DNA of 64,000 nt from the NCBI GenBank assembly GCA_005772955.1, contig SXID01000247.1, positions 1 through 64,000 of the forward strand. Reading direction: 5' to 3'. The first letter of the stretch is position 1, and the number at the start of each line of letters is the position of its first letter. Below, one piece after another: positions 43,175 through 50,871 of the stretch. A model generated the notes under the pieces. It was not told the DNA's origin. It worked only from the letters and a program-made list of their open reading frames with translations, and did no database searches. Made by a program: the position numbers and the translations under genes. This stretch comes from Planctomycetia bacterium (GTDB lineage: Bacteria; Planctomycetota; Planctomycetia; Gemmatales; Gemmataceae).

Positions 43175-43552
43175 TTACGCCCCGATCGGCTTGACGACTT
43201 CGCTCGCGGCGAGCGACCACCACACGATTTTACAGATGATGTGGATGGCCTGATCGACGTGCAACGAGTACCACTTCTCGCACTTGCCGTAGTCGGTGAA
43301 CCAGTGGATCACGGTTTCCGCCAGCGCGAGGGCCGCGACCACGTTCCAGTCGAATTTCATCCAGTGGAAAATGACGCCGACCGCAGCCCCGTGTAGGAGC
43401 GCGTGCGAGGTGAGCCAGTAGTACCATGGCACGCTCACCGCAATCGGGCTGGTGGACTTCGGGCACTTGCACACCGCCATCGAATCGTTTTGTAACGAAT
43501 AATCCATCAGCGCGTGCGCGGCGATCAAGAAAAAGAGCAGCGCGAATAACAT
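43175..43552 (-). CDS. DUF3307 family membrane protein
   Basis: A 125-aa protein with about four hydrophobic segments: MLFALLFFLIAAHALMDYSL, WLTSHALLHGAAVGVIF, VVAALALAETVIHWFTDYGK, IHIICKIVWWSLA. The conserved HxxxD, SHALLHG, HWFTDYGK and DQAIHI strings match DUF3307, a family of small membrane proteins of unknown function. It is directly upstream of the exporter adaptor gene on the same strand with a 1-bp gap, so it probably belongs to the exporter transcript. ATG 43552. A role in the exporter is inference from position only. Confidence 0.78.
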   Translation of the reverse strand: MLFALLFFLIAAHALMDYSLQNDSMAVCKCPKSTSPIAVSVPWYYWLTSHALLHGAAVGVIFHWMKFDWNVVAALALAETVIHWFTDYGKCEKWYSLHVDQAIHIICKIVWWSLAASEVVKPIGA

Positions 43553-43599
43553 GACATTCAGCCCGTGAGATTGTTAATTCTACCAGGTTGATGAGTGGC

Positions 43600-44898
43600 T
43601 CAGGCAATAGGCGCGGCTGAAACCGGCTTGCGGATTATGCGGCTCGCCAGCACAGCCGCTACGAGTAGTCCGGCCGACAGGTAAAAGGCCCCGTCCCACT
43701 GTCCGGTTTCCCGTTTGATGTACCCGGCGAGTTGCGGAACGAAGAACGCGACGCCCCAGCCCGCGAACACCAGTCCGTAGTTGAGGCCCAAATTCTTCGG
43801 GCCGTAGTAGTCGGCCGTCATCGCCGGCATCAGCGCGAGCGAGCCGCCATACTGCCACGCCATCACGCCAATGATCGCGAACAGCATCAGGACGTTCTTC
43901 TCCGCAATCACCCAGGGTGCGATGAAGAGGCACACGGCAGAAACCATCCCGTTGAGCGCGTAGGCATTTAACCGCCCGATGCGGTCGGAGTATCGCCCGG
44001 TGCCGATGCGCCCGGTCGCGTTCACGACGCCGATGAACGTGACGAGTAGCCAGGCGTTCTCGGCGAAGAACCCCGTTTTGCCCGCGGCGTCGGTGAGCAA
44101 AGACTTCGCGTTCGCGATGACTAGCAGTCCCGACTGCGCCGAGCCGATGAACAGGAACACCAGCGCGTAGAACTGCCACGTACGGAGCATCTGATTCGCG
44201 CTGAAGTCGATGCGTGTGCCCGCAACAGGGGGCGGCAGTGCGCCGTTCGCCCCAGGCGCCGGCGCAGGGGCCACGTATCCGGCCGGTGGTGGGTTGAGCA
44301 GTTGACCCGCGATCACCACCACGACCGCGAACAAGATACCCAGCCCCACGAAACTGCCGGTCAGCCCGTGGTTTCTGATGAGGTAGTCCGCGAGCGGTGA
44401 GATGTAGACGGCCGCAGCCCCGTACCCGGCGACAACCAGCCCGACAATCAGCCCGCGTCGGCTACTGTGGAACCACTTCACCGCGGCGGGCGTGGCCGCG
44501 GCATAGCCGAGGCCCATGCCGATTCCGCCAAACACGCCGAACCCGATCACCAACCCTTCATAGCTCTTCATTAGACCCGCGATGATGCACCCGGCCGCGA
44601 GGAACAGGCCGCCGAGCGTGGCACCGATCTTCGCCCCATACCGGTCTTGCAGGCGCCCGCCTGGGATCATGAACAGCGCGAACACGACCCCACAGATGGC
44701 GTAAGCCCACGTGCCTTGCGCGTCGTCGAGGTACGTCCAGCCCGCGTTCAGCCCTTCCATGGGTTGGCCGTACTTCGACTTGTCCGACGGCACGAGCGCG
44801 GCCTTCCAAACGCTCCAGCCGTAGAGGATGCCGAGACACAGATTGACGGCCGTGCCCCCGGCGGTCACCGCCCACGCTCGCGCCGGAACGGCTGTCAT
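43600..44898 (-). CDS. OFA-type MFS transporter (oxalate/formate antiporter-like)
   Basis: A 432-aa major-facilitator transporter with twelve predicted helices. AVNLCLGILYGWSVW at the N-terminus and GFGVFGGIGMGLGYAAATPA (with VKWFHSSRRGLIVGLVVAGY) are OFA-family hallmarks; RYSDRIGRLNAYALNG is the second half's loop motif. A Pro/Ala-rich cytoplasmic loop (PPPAGYVAPAPAPGANGALP) joins the two halves. OFA members exchange oxalate, formate or other monocarboxylates; the substrate here is not predictable. ATG 44898 (MTAVPARAWAV) is the start consistent with the first helix. It is not closely linked to the exporter operon. Confidence 0.87.
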   Translation of the reverse strand: MTAVPARAWAVTAGGTAVNLCLGILYGWSVWKAALVPSDKSKYGQPMEGLNAGWTYLDDAQGTWAYAICGVVFALFMIPGGRLQDRYGAKIGATLGGLFLAAGCIIAGLMKSYEGLVIGFGVFGGIGMGLGYAAATPAAVKWFHSSRRGLIVGLVVAGYGAAAVYISPLADYLIRNHGLTGSFVGLGILFAVVVVIAGQLLNPPPAGYVAPAPAPGANGALPPPVAGTRIDFSANQMLRTWQFYALVFLFIGSAQSGLLVIANAKSLLTDAAGKTGFFAENAWLLVTFIGVVNATGRIGTGRYSDRIGRLNAYALNGMVSAVCLFIAPWVIAEKNVLMLFAIIGVMAWQYGGSLALMPAMTADYYGPKNLGLNYGLVFAGWGVAFFVPQLAGYIKRETGQWDGAFYLSAGLLVAAVLASRIIRKPVSAAPIA

Positions 44899-45143
44899 TC
44901 GCGAATCTCCAGAGTGAGCCGCCGATAACGCAGATGAAAGGCACGATAAAGACGGAACGCAGAATGGCCACAAAAAGAAGAGGGTAAGAGGACAGAAGGC
45001 AGAGGACAGAGCAGATCAGAAGAGCAGAACGAGAGCCGTTTAGCGTTCGACCCGCGGGGGCGAAGTGTTCTGGATTCCAACGGCTCATTCGCCGGTGGGT
45101 TGAACGCTCACTGGCGTCTTCTGCCCTCGGTCCTCTGTCTTTC
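44899..45143. other. Intergenic region with purine-rich tract and a GTTTAGCG arm
   Basis: No gene seen. It contains a purine-rich tract (AAAAAGAAGAGGGTAAGAGG...GACAGAGCAGATCAGAAGAG) at about 44970-45030 and GAGCCGTTTAGCGTTCGACC at about 45033, with AACGGCTC opposing it at about 45079. Confidence 0.45.
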
Positions 45144-46520
45144 CTACCCCGCCGGGTGCTGATACCCGGTGCGGTACGGGCGCTTCAACAGCTTGTTCGC
45201 CTCGGCATCGTTCACTACTTGGTGCTTCGCGGCGTCCCAGGTGAGCGTGCGACCGAGGCGCATGGACAGGTTCGCGAGGATGCAGCTCGCGGTGGAGATG
45301 TGCCCCTGCTCGATGTCCGCGACCGGTTTCGTGCCCGCGGCGCGCGCGTTCAGGAAGTCGATCATGTGGCCGCGAATCGCCGACGCGACGTGCCGCTCCA
45401 GGTCTTTCTCCGTGCGGTCGTCGGGGAACTTGTCGTCCTCGATCACGGCCTTGCCGCTGAGGATTGGGGTCGTCTTGTTGAGGTGGAAGAACTCGTACTT
45501 GTGAACGCTGAGTTTGAGCGTGCCCTTCTCGCCGTAGATGACCGCGCCCCACGGGTATTCGCGGTCGGCCGGGTCGCCGTAGGTGCGGTGGTTCCACACC
45601 ACCGGGAACGCCGGGAAGTCGAACGTCGCGGTCTGCGTGTCCGAGATGTTCGACTTGCTCTCCTTCTGCACCAGGATGCCGCCGGTAGAACTGACCTTCG
45701 TCGGCCAGCCGAGGTTGAACATCCAGCGCACCATGTCGAGCATGTGAATGCACATGTCGCCGACGATGCCGTTGCCGTACTCGTTGAACGCGCGCCACCA
45801 GCGGCGGTGCGGAAGCGGGTCGCCCTTCGCGTCGGGGTACTTGGGTGAGTCGTAGGGCCGCAGCGGGGCCGGACCGGTCCACGCGTCGTAGTCGAAGTAG
45901 TCCGGCACCGGCGAAACCGGCGGGCTGGCGTTCGCGCGCATGTGGTAGTAGCAATGCACCTTCGCCATGCCGATCTTGCCGAGCAACCCCGGCTTCACGA
46001 TCCGTTCGAGCGCTTCGATCAGGTGTGGCGTGCTGCGACGCTGCGTGCCGACTTGTACGGTGCGCCGGTTCCGGCGGGCCGCGTCGAGCATCGCCTTGCC
46101 TTCGAGGATGTCCACGCTGATCGGCTTCTGGACGTACACGTCGGCCCCGGCTTCGACGGCCGCGATCATCGCGAGCGCGTGCCAGTGGTCCGGCGTTCCG
46201 ACGATCACGACATCGAGGTCTTTCTGCGCGAGCATCTCCTTGTAGTTGGTGAACGTGCGAGGCTTCCCGTCCTTGGTGTTCGCGCGTGTTGCGACGACAT
46301 CGGCCGCGTCCGCGAGCATGTTCTTGTCCACGTCGCACAGCGACACGACGTTGGTGGGCGCGACCTGCATGAGCCGGAGCAGATCGCACTTGCCGTACCA
46401 GCCGCACCCGATCAGCCCGGCGCGGATGGGCTTCTGTAGCGGTGGCGCGGCGAACAGGTGCGGCGAAGCGGCGACGACCGCGCCGCCGGTCGAGGTCGTG
46501 AGAAAGTCGCGTCGGTTCAC
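45144..46520 (-). CDS. Gfo/Idh/MocA family oxidoreductase, Tat-type signal
   Basis: A 458-aa NAD(P)-dependent sugar-type oxidoreductase of the secreted, planctomycete-expanded subgroup. The N-terminus MNRRDFLTTSTGGAVVAASP has a twin-arginine motif. Rossmann domain: RAGLIGCGWYGKCDLLRL, VVSLCDVDKNML, VIVGTPDHWHALAMIAAVEA, and VYVQKPISVDILEGKAML with the EKP-type motif (here QKP). C-terminal domain: GNGIVGDMCIHMLDMVRWMF. These enzymes probably act on sugars or cyclitols in the periplasm; the substrate is unknown. A larger opposite-frame reading of the same region was rejected. Confidence 0.88.
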   Translation of the reverse strand: MNRRDFLTTSTGGAVVAASPHLFAAPPLQKPIRAGLIGCGWYGKCDLLRLMQVAPTNVVSLCDVDKNMLADAADVVATRANTKDGKPRTFTNYKEMLAQKDLDVVIVGTPDHWHALAMIAAVEAGADVYVQKPISVDILEGKAMLDAARRNRRTVQVGTQRRSTPHLIEALERIVKPGLLGKIGMAKVHCYYHMRANASPPVSPVPDYFDYDAWTGPAPLRPYDSPKYPDAKGDPLPHRRWWRAFNEYGNGIVGDMCIHMLDMVRWMFNLGWPTKVSSTGGILVQKESKSNISDTQTATFDFPAFPVVWNHRTYGDPADREYPWGAVIYGEKGTLKLSVHKYEFFHLNKTTPILSGKAVIEDDKFPDDRTEKDLERHVASAIRGHMIDFLNARAAGTKPVADIEQGHISTASCILANLSMRLGRTLTWDAAKHQVVNDAEANKLLKRPYRTGYQHPAG

Positions 46521-46620
46521 TGTGGGACTCCGTGTGTTGAGAGTGTACCACAGCGTAAGGTGCGAACCGCGCGGCGCAAACCGAAAAGCAATGAGTAACC
46601 GGTGAGACGGAACCGGACGC

Positions 46621-46767
46621 TTACTTCAATAGCAACCACGCCACCAACCCCGCGACGCTCACCAGCACCGATGCGGCGCCCGCTGCCGCGAGCAGTTTCG
46701 CCCGCTTCTTGGCGCGCGAAGGATGGCGCGCGAAGGCGAAGCAGTTCGAGCAGTGAGTGGACGGAAT
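46621..46767 (-). CDS. Possible small membrane protein, start not resolved
   Basis: An open stretch of ~48 codons ending at TAA 46621 that reads SRAKKRAKLLAAAGAASVLV then SVAGLVAWLLLK: a basic patch followed by one hydrophobic helix, with almost all codons G/C-ending as in real genes here. Upstream it continues THCSNCFAFARHP, with a CxxC pair. I find no ATG, GTG or TTG start in this frame, so it may begin at a rare codon, be frameshifted (the next frame has VDSSEKQNTGRTAP from GTG), or be a remnant. Confidence 0.28.
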   Translation of the reverse strand: MPSTHCSNCFAFARHPSRAKKRAKLLAAAGAASVLVSVAGLVAWLLLK

Positions 46768-46906
46768 CGGTTGGCGCGGTCCGGCCGGTGTTCTGCTTCT
46801 CCGAAGAATCCACGGGAATGCACGGATGGTTCTTCGTCTTGCTCCGTTACCGCGCGGCGACTATACCAAGTGTTGTTCGCGCGACGCCGAATTGCGAGAC
46901 CGCATA

Positions 46907-47425
46907 ATGAGTTTCTCGTCGTTTCACATGTACTTCGATGACTTGGAAATGGGCCAGGAGTGGACGTCTGGTGGGCGCACGGTCACGGATGCGGACATTG
47001 TCAACTTCGCCGGGTTCAGCGGCGACTTCAACCCGATCCACATCGACCACGAGTACGCCAAGGGCACACCGTTTCGCCGGCCCATCGCGCACGGGTTCGC
47101 GGTGTTCTGCATTGCGAGCGGACTGGGCATTATTTCGCCGCCGGTCCGCACCATGGCGATGCTTCGCGTCGTCGGGTGGAACTTCAGCCTCCCGGTGTTC
47201 ATCGGCGATACCATTCACAACGTGAGCCGCATAAAGGCGAAGACGCTGCGCGGACGCGGACGCCGCGGCGAGGTGCTCTGGTATCGATCTGTTGTCAACC
47301 AAGATGGCAAGGTGGTTCAGGACGGCGAGGTGATCACGCTCGTCGAGTGCCGCACGCCGGCCCGCGAAGCCGCCGCCCGCGTCTCCGAACCTGCCCCCAC
47401 ATCGAACAACACCGGACCCGCCTGA
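46907..47425 (+). CDS. MaoC-like hot-dog dehydratase/hydratase
   Basis: A 172-aa single hot-dog protein of the MaoC ((R)-specific enoyl-CoA hydratase) family. The hydratase motif is intact: FAGFSGDFNPIHIDHEYAKG with catalytic Asp and His, then FRRPIAHGFAVFCIASGLG. The C-terminal half (NFSLPVFIGDTIHNVSRIKA) completes the fold; the last ~25 residues are Ala/Pro-rich. ATG 46907 (MSFSSFHMYFDDLEMGQEW) fits the family start; ATG 46928 is an alternative. It probably hydrates a CoA-linked or related unsaturated acyl group; no fatty-acid gene is adjacent to specify the pathway. Confidence 0.88.
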   Translation: MSFSSFHMYFDDLEMGQEWTSGGRTVTDADIVNFAGFSGDFNPIHIDHEYAKGTPFRRPIAHGFAVFCIASGLGIISPPVRTMAMLRVVGWNFSLPVFIGDTIHNVSRIKAKTLRGRGRRGEVLWYRSVVNQDGKVVQDGEVITLVECRTPAREAAARVSEPAPTSNNTGPA

Positions 47426-47438
47426 CTTCATACAAGAC

Positions 47439-47536
47439 GATTCACCGCGGAAACTGCTAAACGGCCGCAGAGGAGAAGCCAGGCCCTCGGAACCTGCTTC
47501 TCCTCTGCGGTCTCTGTGTTCTCTGCGGTGAATCCT
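47439..47536. repeat. Imperfect inverted repeat (GATTCACCGC / CCGCAGAGGAGAAGC type)
   Basis: The left arm 47439-47483 has GATTCACCGC and CCGCAGAGGAGAAGCC; the right arm 47493-47536 has CTGCTTCTCCTCTGCGG and GCGGTGAATCC. Roughly 45-bp arms with a mismatched middle. Confidence 0.65.
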
Positions 47537-47627
47537 TCCTCCGATACCGCTTTCCCGGGACTGTTCGTATCCGCTTCGCGCCGCGCATCGAGGGCACACT
47601 GGGGATGGCGCAGTAAGATCACCACGT

Positions 47628-47677
47628 GTAGGGTCGACACGGTCTCCGCTTCGCACGGGTGGGCCGTCCCACCCTAC
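47628..47677. repeat. GTAGGGTxxGAC hairpin upstream of the PfkB kinase gene
   Basis: GTAGGGT/ACCCTAC outer arms with an inner GGTGGG-CCGT-CCCACC hairpin, ending 18 nt before the kinase ATG. A half-site GTAGGGTGGGCCTTCGG is at about 32347. Confidence 0.5.
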
Positions 47678-47694
47678 AAAGCTAGGACTCGCTT

Positions 47695-48684
47695 ATGCCA
47701 CGCGAATTCGACCTGATTGGCCTCGGTAACTCGCTGGTCGATATTCTCCTCGAACTCAGCGACGCGGAGTTTAGCCCGCTTGCGTTCGAGAAGGGAACGA
47801 TGCGCCTTACCGAACACGACGAACAGCAGAAGTTGCTCGCCGCGTTTCACACACGCGAACCGCGGCTGGTTAGCGGCGGGAGCGTGGCGAACTCCGTCAT
47901 CGCGTGTTCGCAACTCGGCGGCAAGGGCGCGTTCATCGGCTGCGTCGGCGACGACCGCTACGGGCTGCACTACACCGAAGAGTTCGCGGAACTGGACATC
48001 GACTTCGCGAATCCGCCGCTCGTTGGCGAAACCACTGGCACTTGCGTGAGCATCATCACGCCGGACGCCGAGCGTACCATGCGTACTTGCCTCGCGGTGT
48101 CGAGCCACCTCGCGGACCGGCACGTCCCCGTGGCGAAGATCGCGGCCAGTGAATGGTTGTTTGTCGAAGGCTACATCTTCGCGAACCCCGCGACCGGCCA
48201 ACTCGCGATCCGCGAATCGCTCAATGCGGCAAAGGCTGCCGGGACGAAGGTCGCACTCACATGTTCCGACGCGTTCATACCGCAGGCGTTCGGCGACGCA
48301 TTCAGCGACGCGCTCAAGCAGAGCGATCTACTCTTCTGCAACGCAACCGAGGCGATGGCCGTCGCGGGCGGAGCCACCGCGGAAGAGGCGTTCGCGAAAT
48401 TGAAGGGCGTGGTGCCGAACGCGGTGGTGACCGACGGTCCGAACGGAGCGTTCGTGCGCTACGGCGGAGCGGAGTGCCACGTGCCCGCGTTCGCGTGCAA
48501 GCCGATCGACGTGACCGGCGCTGGCGACATGTTCGCGGGCTCGTTCCTGTACGGCATCACGCACGGCGTCCCGGCGGCGCGGGCGGCGCGGGCCGCGAAC
48601 TTTCTTGCGGTGAAGGTCATAACGCAGATTGGCGCCCGGCTCCATCACGGTGCGAAACATTTTTGGCAAGAGGCGCTCACGTAG
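47695..48684 (+). CDS. PfkB family carbohydrate kinase (adenosine kinase-like)
   Basis: A 329-aa ribokinase-fold kinase. N-terminal MPREFDLIGLGNSLVDILLE, the PfkB first signature region SGGSVANSVIACSQLGGKGA with FIGCVGDDRYG, and the second signature DVTGAGDMFAGSFLYGITHG with the catalytic Asp and anion hole. NATEAMAVAG precedes the ATP-binding part. It most resembles bacterial adenosine kinase-type PfkB proteins, but inosine, ribose or another sugar/nucleoside is possible. It is followed 13 bp later by thpR on the same strand, so the two are probably co-transcribed. Confidence 0.87.
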   Translation: MPREFDLIGLGNSLVDILLELSDAEFSPLAFEKGTMRLTEHDEQQKLLAAFHTREPRLVSGGSVANSVIACSQLGGKGAFIGCVGDDRYGLHYTEEFAELDIDFANPPLVGETTGTCVSIITPDAERTMRTCLAVSSHLADRHVPVAKIAASEWLFVEGYIFANPATGQLAIRESLNAAKAAGTKVALTCSDAFIPQAFGDAFSDALKQSDLLFCNATEAMAVAGGATAEEAFAKLKGVVPNAVVTDGPNGAFVRYGGAECHVPAFACKPIDVTGAGDMFAGSFLYGITHGVPAARAARAANFLAVKVITQIGARLHHGAKHFWQEALT

Positions 48685-48697
48685 CCGAGCGTAACCA

Positions 48698-49279
48698 GTG
48701 GGAAGAACACGAACGTTCATTGGCATCGACACCGGCGATGCGATTCGCGCAAGCGCCGTCGCGCTCCAGAAGGAGCTGGCGAAACTCGGCGCCGAGGTGA
48801 AATGGGTGACGCCCGAGAGCATGCACGTAACGCTGTTGTTTCTCGGCGAAGTAGACGATCGCGAGTTGCACACGGTCTGCAAGGTCGTAAAAGCGGTGGC
48901 GGCGGGCGAATCGCCGTTCTCGCTTCGCGTGTCCGGCGTGGGAGCCTTTCCGACTGCGCGGCGTCCGAAGGTGTTGTGGGGCGGCGTCACAGACGGCGCA
49001 GAACCGCTCCAGCGGCTTTACACGGCGCTTGAAGAAGAGATGTTGGAACTCGGTTGTTACCGCACAGAGGAACGCGGGTACACGCCGCACCTCACGCTCG
49101 GTCGAGTGAACACCGCGGAGGCCGGTTTCGCGATTGCGGCCGAACTCCCCAAGAGAATGACGTGGCAAGGCGGTCGGGTAGCGATCGAGGAGGTGTTGGT
49201 GTACAGCAGCGAAATGGACCGCGACGGCCCCGTGTACACGGTGATCGGCCGCGCACCGCTAACCGGAAAACCGACCTGA
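48698..49279 (+). CDS. thpR: RNA 2',3'-cyclic phosphodiesterase
   Basis: A 193-aa 2H-phosphoesterase (ThpR/LigT) that opens 2',3'-cyclic phosphates at RNA ends to 2'-phosphates. Both HxTx motifs are present: MHVTLLFLGEV near residue 43 and YTPHLTLGRV near residue 130. It starts at GTG 48698 (VGRTRTFIGIDTGDAIRASA), giving the normal N-terminal strand. Length is normal. It follows the PfkB kinase by 13 bp and precedes tRNA-Arg, the integration site of the accessory element. Confidence 0.92.
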   Translation: MGRTRTFIGIDTGDAIRASAVALQKELAKLGAEVKWVTPESMHVTLLFLGEVDDRELHTVCKVVKAVAAGESPFSLRVSGVGAFPTARRPKVLWGGVTDGAEPLQRLYTALEEEMLELGCYRTEERGYTPHLTLGRVNTAEAGFAIAAELPKRMTWQGGRVAIEEVLVYSSEMDRDGPVYTVIGRAPLTGKPT

Positions 49280-49318
49280 CTTGTCCTGCATCGTCGCCCG
49301 TGGAAGAATGAACCGCAC

Positions 49319-49392
49319 GCGCCCGTAGCTCAACTGGATAGAGCATCCGCCTTCTAAGCGGAAGCGTGTGGGTTCGAGTCCCACCGGGCGTA
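49319..49392 (+). tRNA. tRNA-Arg (anticodon TCT)
   Basis: Full cloverleaf by eye: acceptor GCGCCCG / CGGGCGT (first pair G-U), TA, D-arm GCTC-AACTGGATA-GAGC, anticodon stem TCCGC/GCGGA with loop CTTCTAA (TCT, Arg AGA codon), a short variable loop, T-arm GTGGG-TTCGAGT-CCCAC, discriminator A. No CCA is encoded. It lies 116 nt upstream of a tyrosine recombinase, so its 3' end is the probable attachment site. Confidence 0.95.
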
Positions 49393-49508
49393 TTGACCGA
49401 AAACCCTTCAGCCGAAGCGTTTCACGCTTACCCCGGTATGCTCCGGGCGCGGCTTCCGAACGATGGTTTTGTGGAATCGTTCCACGAAACCCTTCGAGGA
49501 ACCGCACC

Positions 49509-50708
49509 ATGCCCCGGCCCCGCAACGTTGTCCCCACCTACACGCAACACAAACAGTCCGGCCGCGGTCGGCTCATCTGGACCGACACCGCCGGTGTTCG
49601 CCACGAAAAGTTGCTCCCCGGCGAGTACGGCAGCGAAGAGTCGCTCGCGGCGAAGGCGCGTCTGGAACTGGAACTCGCGACCAGTCCGACACGCAACCTT
49701 GTCACTTCCAACGACATCACCGTGGCCGAGCTGCTGGCCGCGTACCTCACGCACGCCGCGCGCTACTACGTCGATGCCGAAGGCAAGCCGACGAAGGAGC
49801 TCGGAAACATGAAGTCCGCGATCAAGCCCATGCGCGAACTCTACGCGGACACGCTCGCGGTGGAGTTCGGTCCGCGTGCTCTCGCTGCCGTTCGGCAACG
49901 CATGGTCGGCCTGGATTGGTGCCGCTCGCTCGTGAACCATCAAATCGACCGCATCCGCCGCGCGATGAAGTGGGCTGCAAGCGAGGAACTCATTCCGGTG
50001 ACGACCTACGAAGCCCTCCGCACGCTGGCGGGATTGCGTCGCGGGCGCACCGAAGCGAAAGAAAGTGAACCGGTCAAGCCCGTGCCGGACGAGGTGGTGA
50101 AGGCTACACTGCCGCACCTGCCGCACCACGTCCGCGTCATGGTGGAGCTGATGATGCACACCGGCATGAGGCCGTCAGAAGTGTGCGCGATGACCTTCGG
50201 TCAGATCGACCGCGGCAGCGATGCGTGGACGTACCGGCCCGCGAAGCACAAGACCGCCCACCACGGCAAGGGGCGCGCGATCCCGCTCGGACCGAACGCT
50301 CGCGCCGTTCTGACCGCGTTCTTGGCGGGTCGCGTGCCGGAACCGAACGAGCCGCTCTTCTCTCCGCGCCGCGCACGCGAAGAACGGTTCACACGGCTCC
50401 GCGAGAACCGCAAGAGCAAGGTGCAACCGTCGCAAACGTCGCGGAAGAGGTCGCAACCGAAACGGCTCCCCGCGATGACGTACACACCGAACGTGATCGC
50501 GCACGCCGTCGCTACAGCAGCGAAGAAAGCGAAAGTCTCGCACTGGCACCCATACCAACTCCGCCACAGTTACGCGACGAAAGTGCGCAAACAGCACGGG
50601 CTGGAAGCGGCCGGTGCTGCGCTCGGGCACACGCGGATGAGCGCCACCGAAATCTACGCCGAACGCGATGAACAACTGGCCGCGACCGTCGCCGCGAAGA
50701 TCGGGTAA
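49509..50708 (+). CDS. Tyrosine recombinase / integrase of a tRNA-integrated element
   Basis: A 399-aa tyrosine-type site-specific recombinase. N-terminal SAM-like core-binding part (~70-190), catalytic part with HTGMRPSEVCAM (Arg ~221), HPYQLRHSYATKVR (HxxR ~347-350) and GHTRMSATEIYAERDEQLAA (Tyr nucleophile ~384). It begins 116 nt after tRNA-Arg on the same strand, the standard layout for elements that recombine into a tRNA 3' end. ATG 49509 has GAGG 9 nt upstream. The C-terminal domain is interrupted by a basic linker (RENRKSKVQPSQTSRKRSQP) between the K and H-R motifs. Confidence 0.93.
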   Translation: MPRPRNVVPTYTQHKQSGRGRLIWTDTAGVRHEKLLPGEYGSEESLAAKARLELELATSPTRNLVTSNDITVAELLAAYLTHAARYYVDAEGKPTKELGNMKSAIKPMRELYADTLAVEFGPRALAAVRQRMVGLDWCRSLVNHQIDRIRRAMKWAASEELIPVTTYEALRTLAGLRRGRTEAKESEPVKPVPDEVVKATLPHLPHHVRVMVELMMHTGMRPSEVCAMTFGQIDRGSDAWTYRPAKHKTAHHGKGRAIPLGPNARAVLTAFLAGRVPEPNEPLFSPRRAREERFTRLRENRKSKVQPSQTSRKRSQPKRLPAMTYTPNVIAHAVATAAKKAKVSHWHPYQLRHSYATKVRKQHGLEAAGAALGHTRMSATEIYAERDEQLAATVAAKIG

Positions 50709-50806
50709 GCGTCATGCAAGCGAAGCCGGTCTATGCACCCCACGCAATGCGCTGGTATACTTATTTCCATTGTGTCGCCGCCCAACTGCAAACGAGCGGT
50801 TCGCGG

Positions 50807-50844
50807 GCGGCCGAAACTGGTAGGAGGTGTCACCAGTTTCGGCC
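50807..50844 (+). promoter_or_regulatory. Perfect 14-bp hairpin with AGGAGG in its loop
   Basis: CGGCCGAAACTGGT (50807-50820) and ACCAGTTTCGGCCG (50831-50844) are exact complements; the 10-nt loop is AGGAGGTGTC, a perfect Shine-Dalgarno followed by GTG. It lies 28 nt before the chosen ATG of the following gene. It may be a translational control hairpin, an integrase terminator or a recombination site. Confidence 0.55.
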
Positions 50845-50871
50845 GACGGCCCAGTTCCGTGGGTGCATCGC

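Noticed and set aside
45085-46551. 488-codon minus-strand frame overlapping the Gfo/Idh/MocA gene
   Set aside because: Arg/His-rich out-of-frame reading; the other frame has a complete oxidoreductase with Tat signal.
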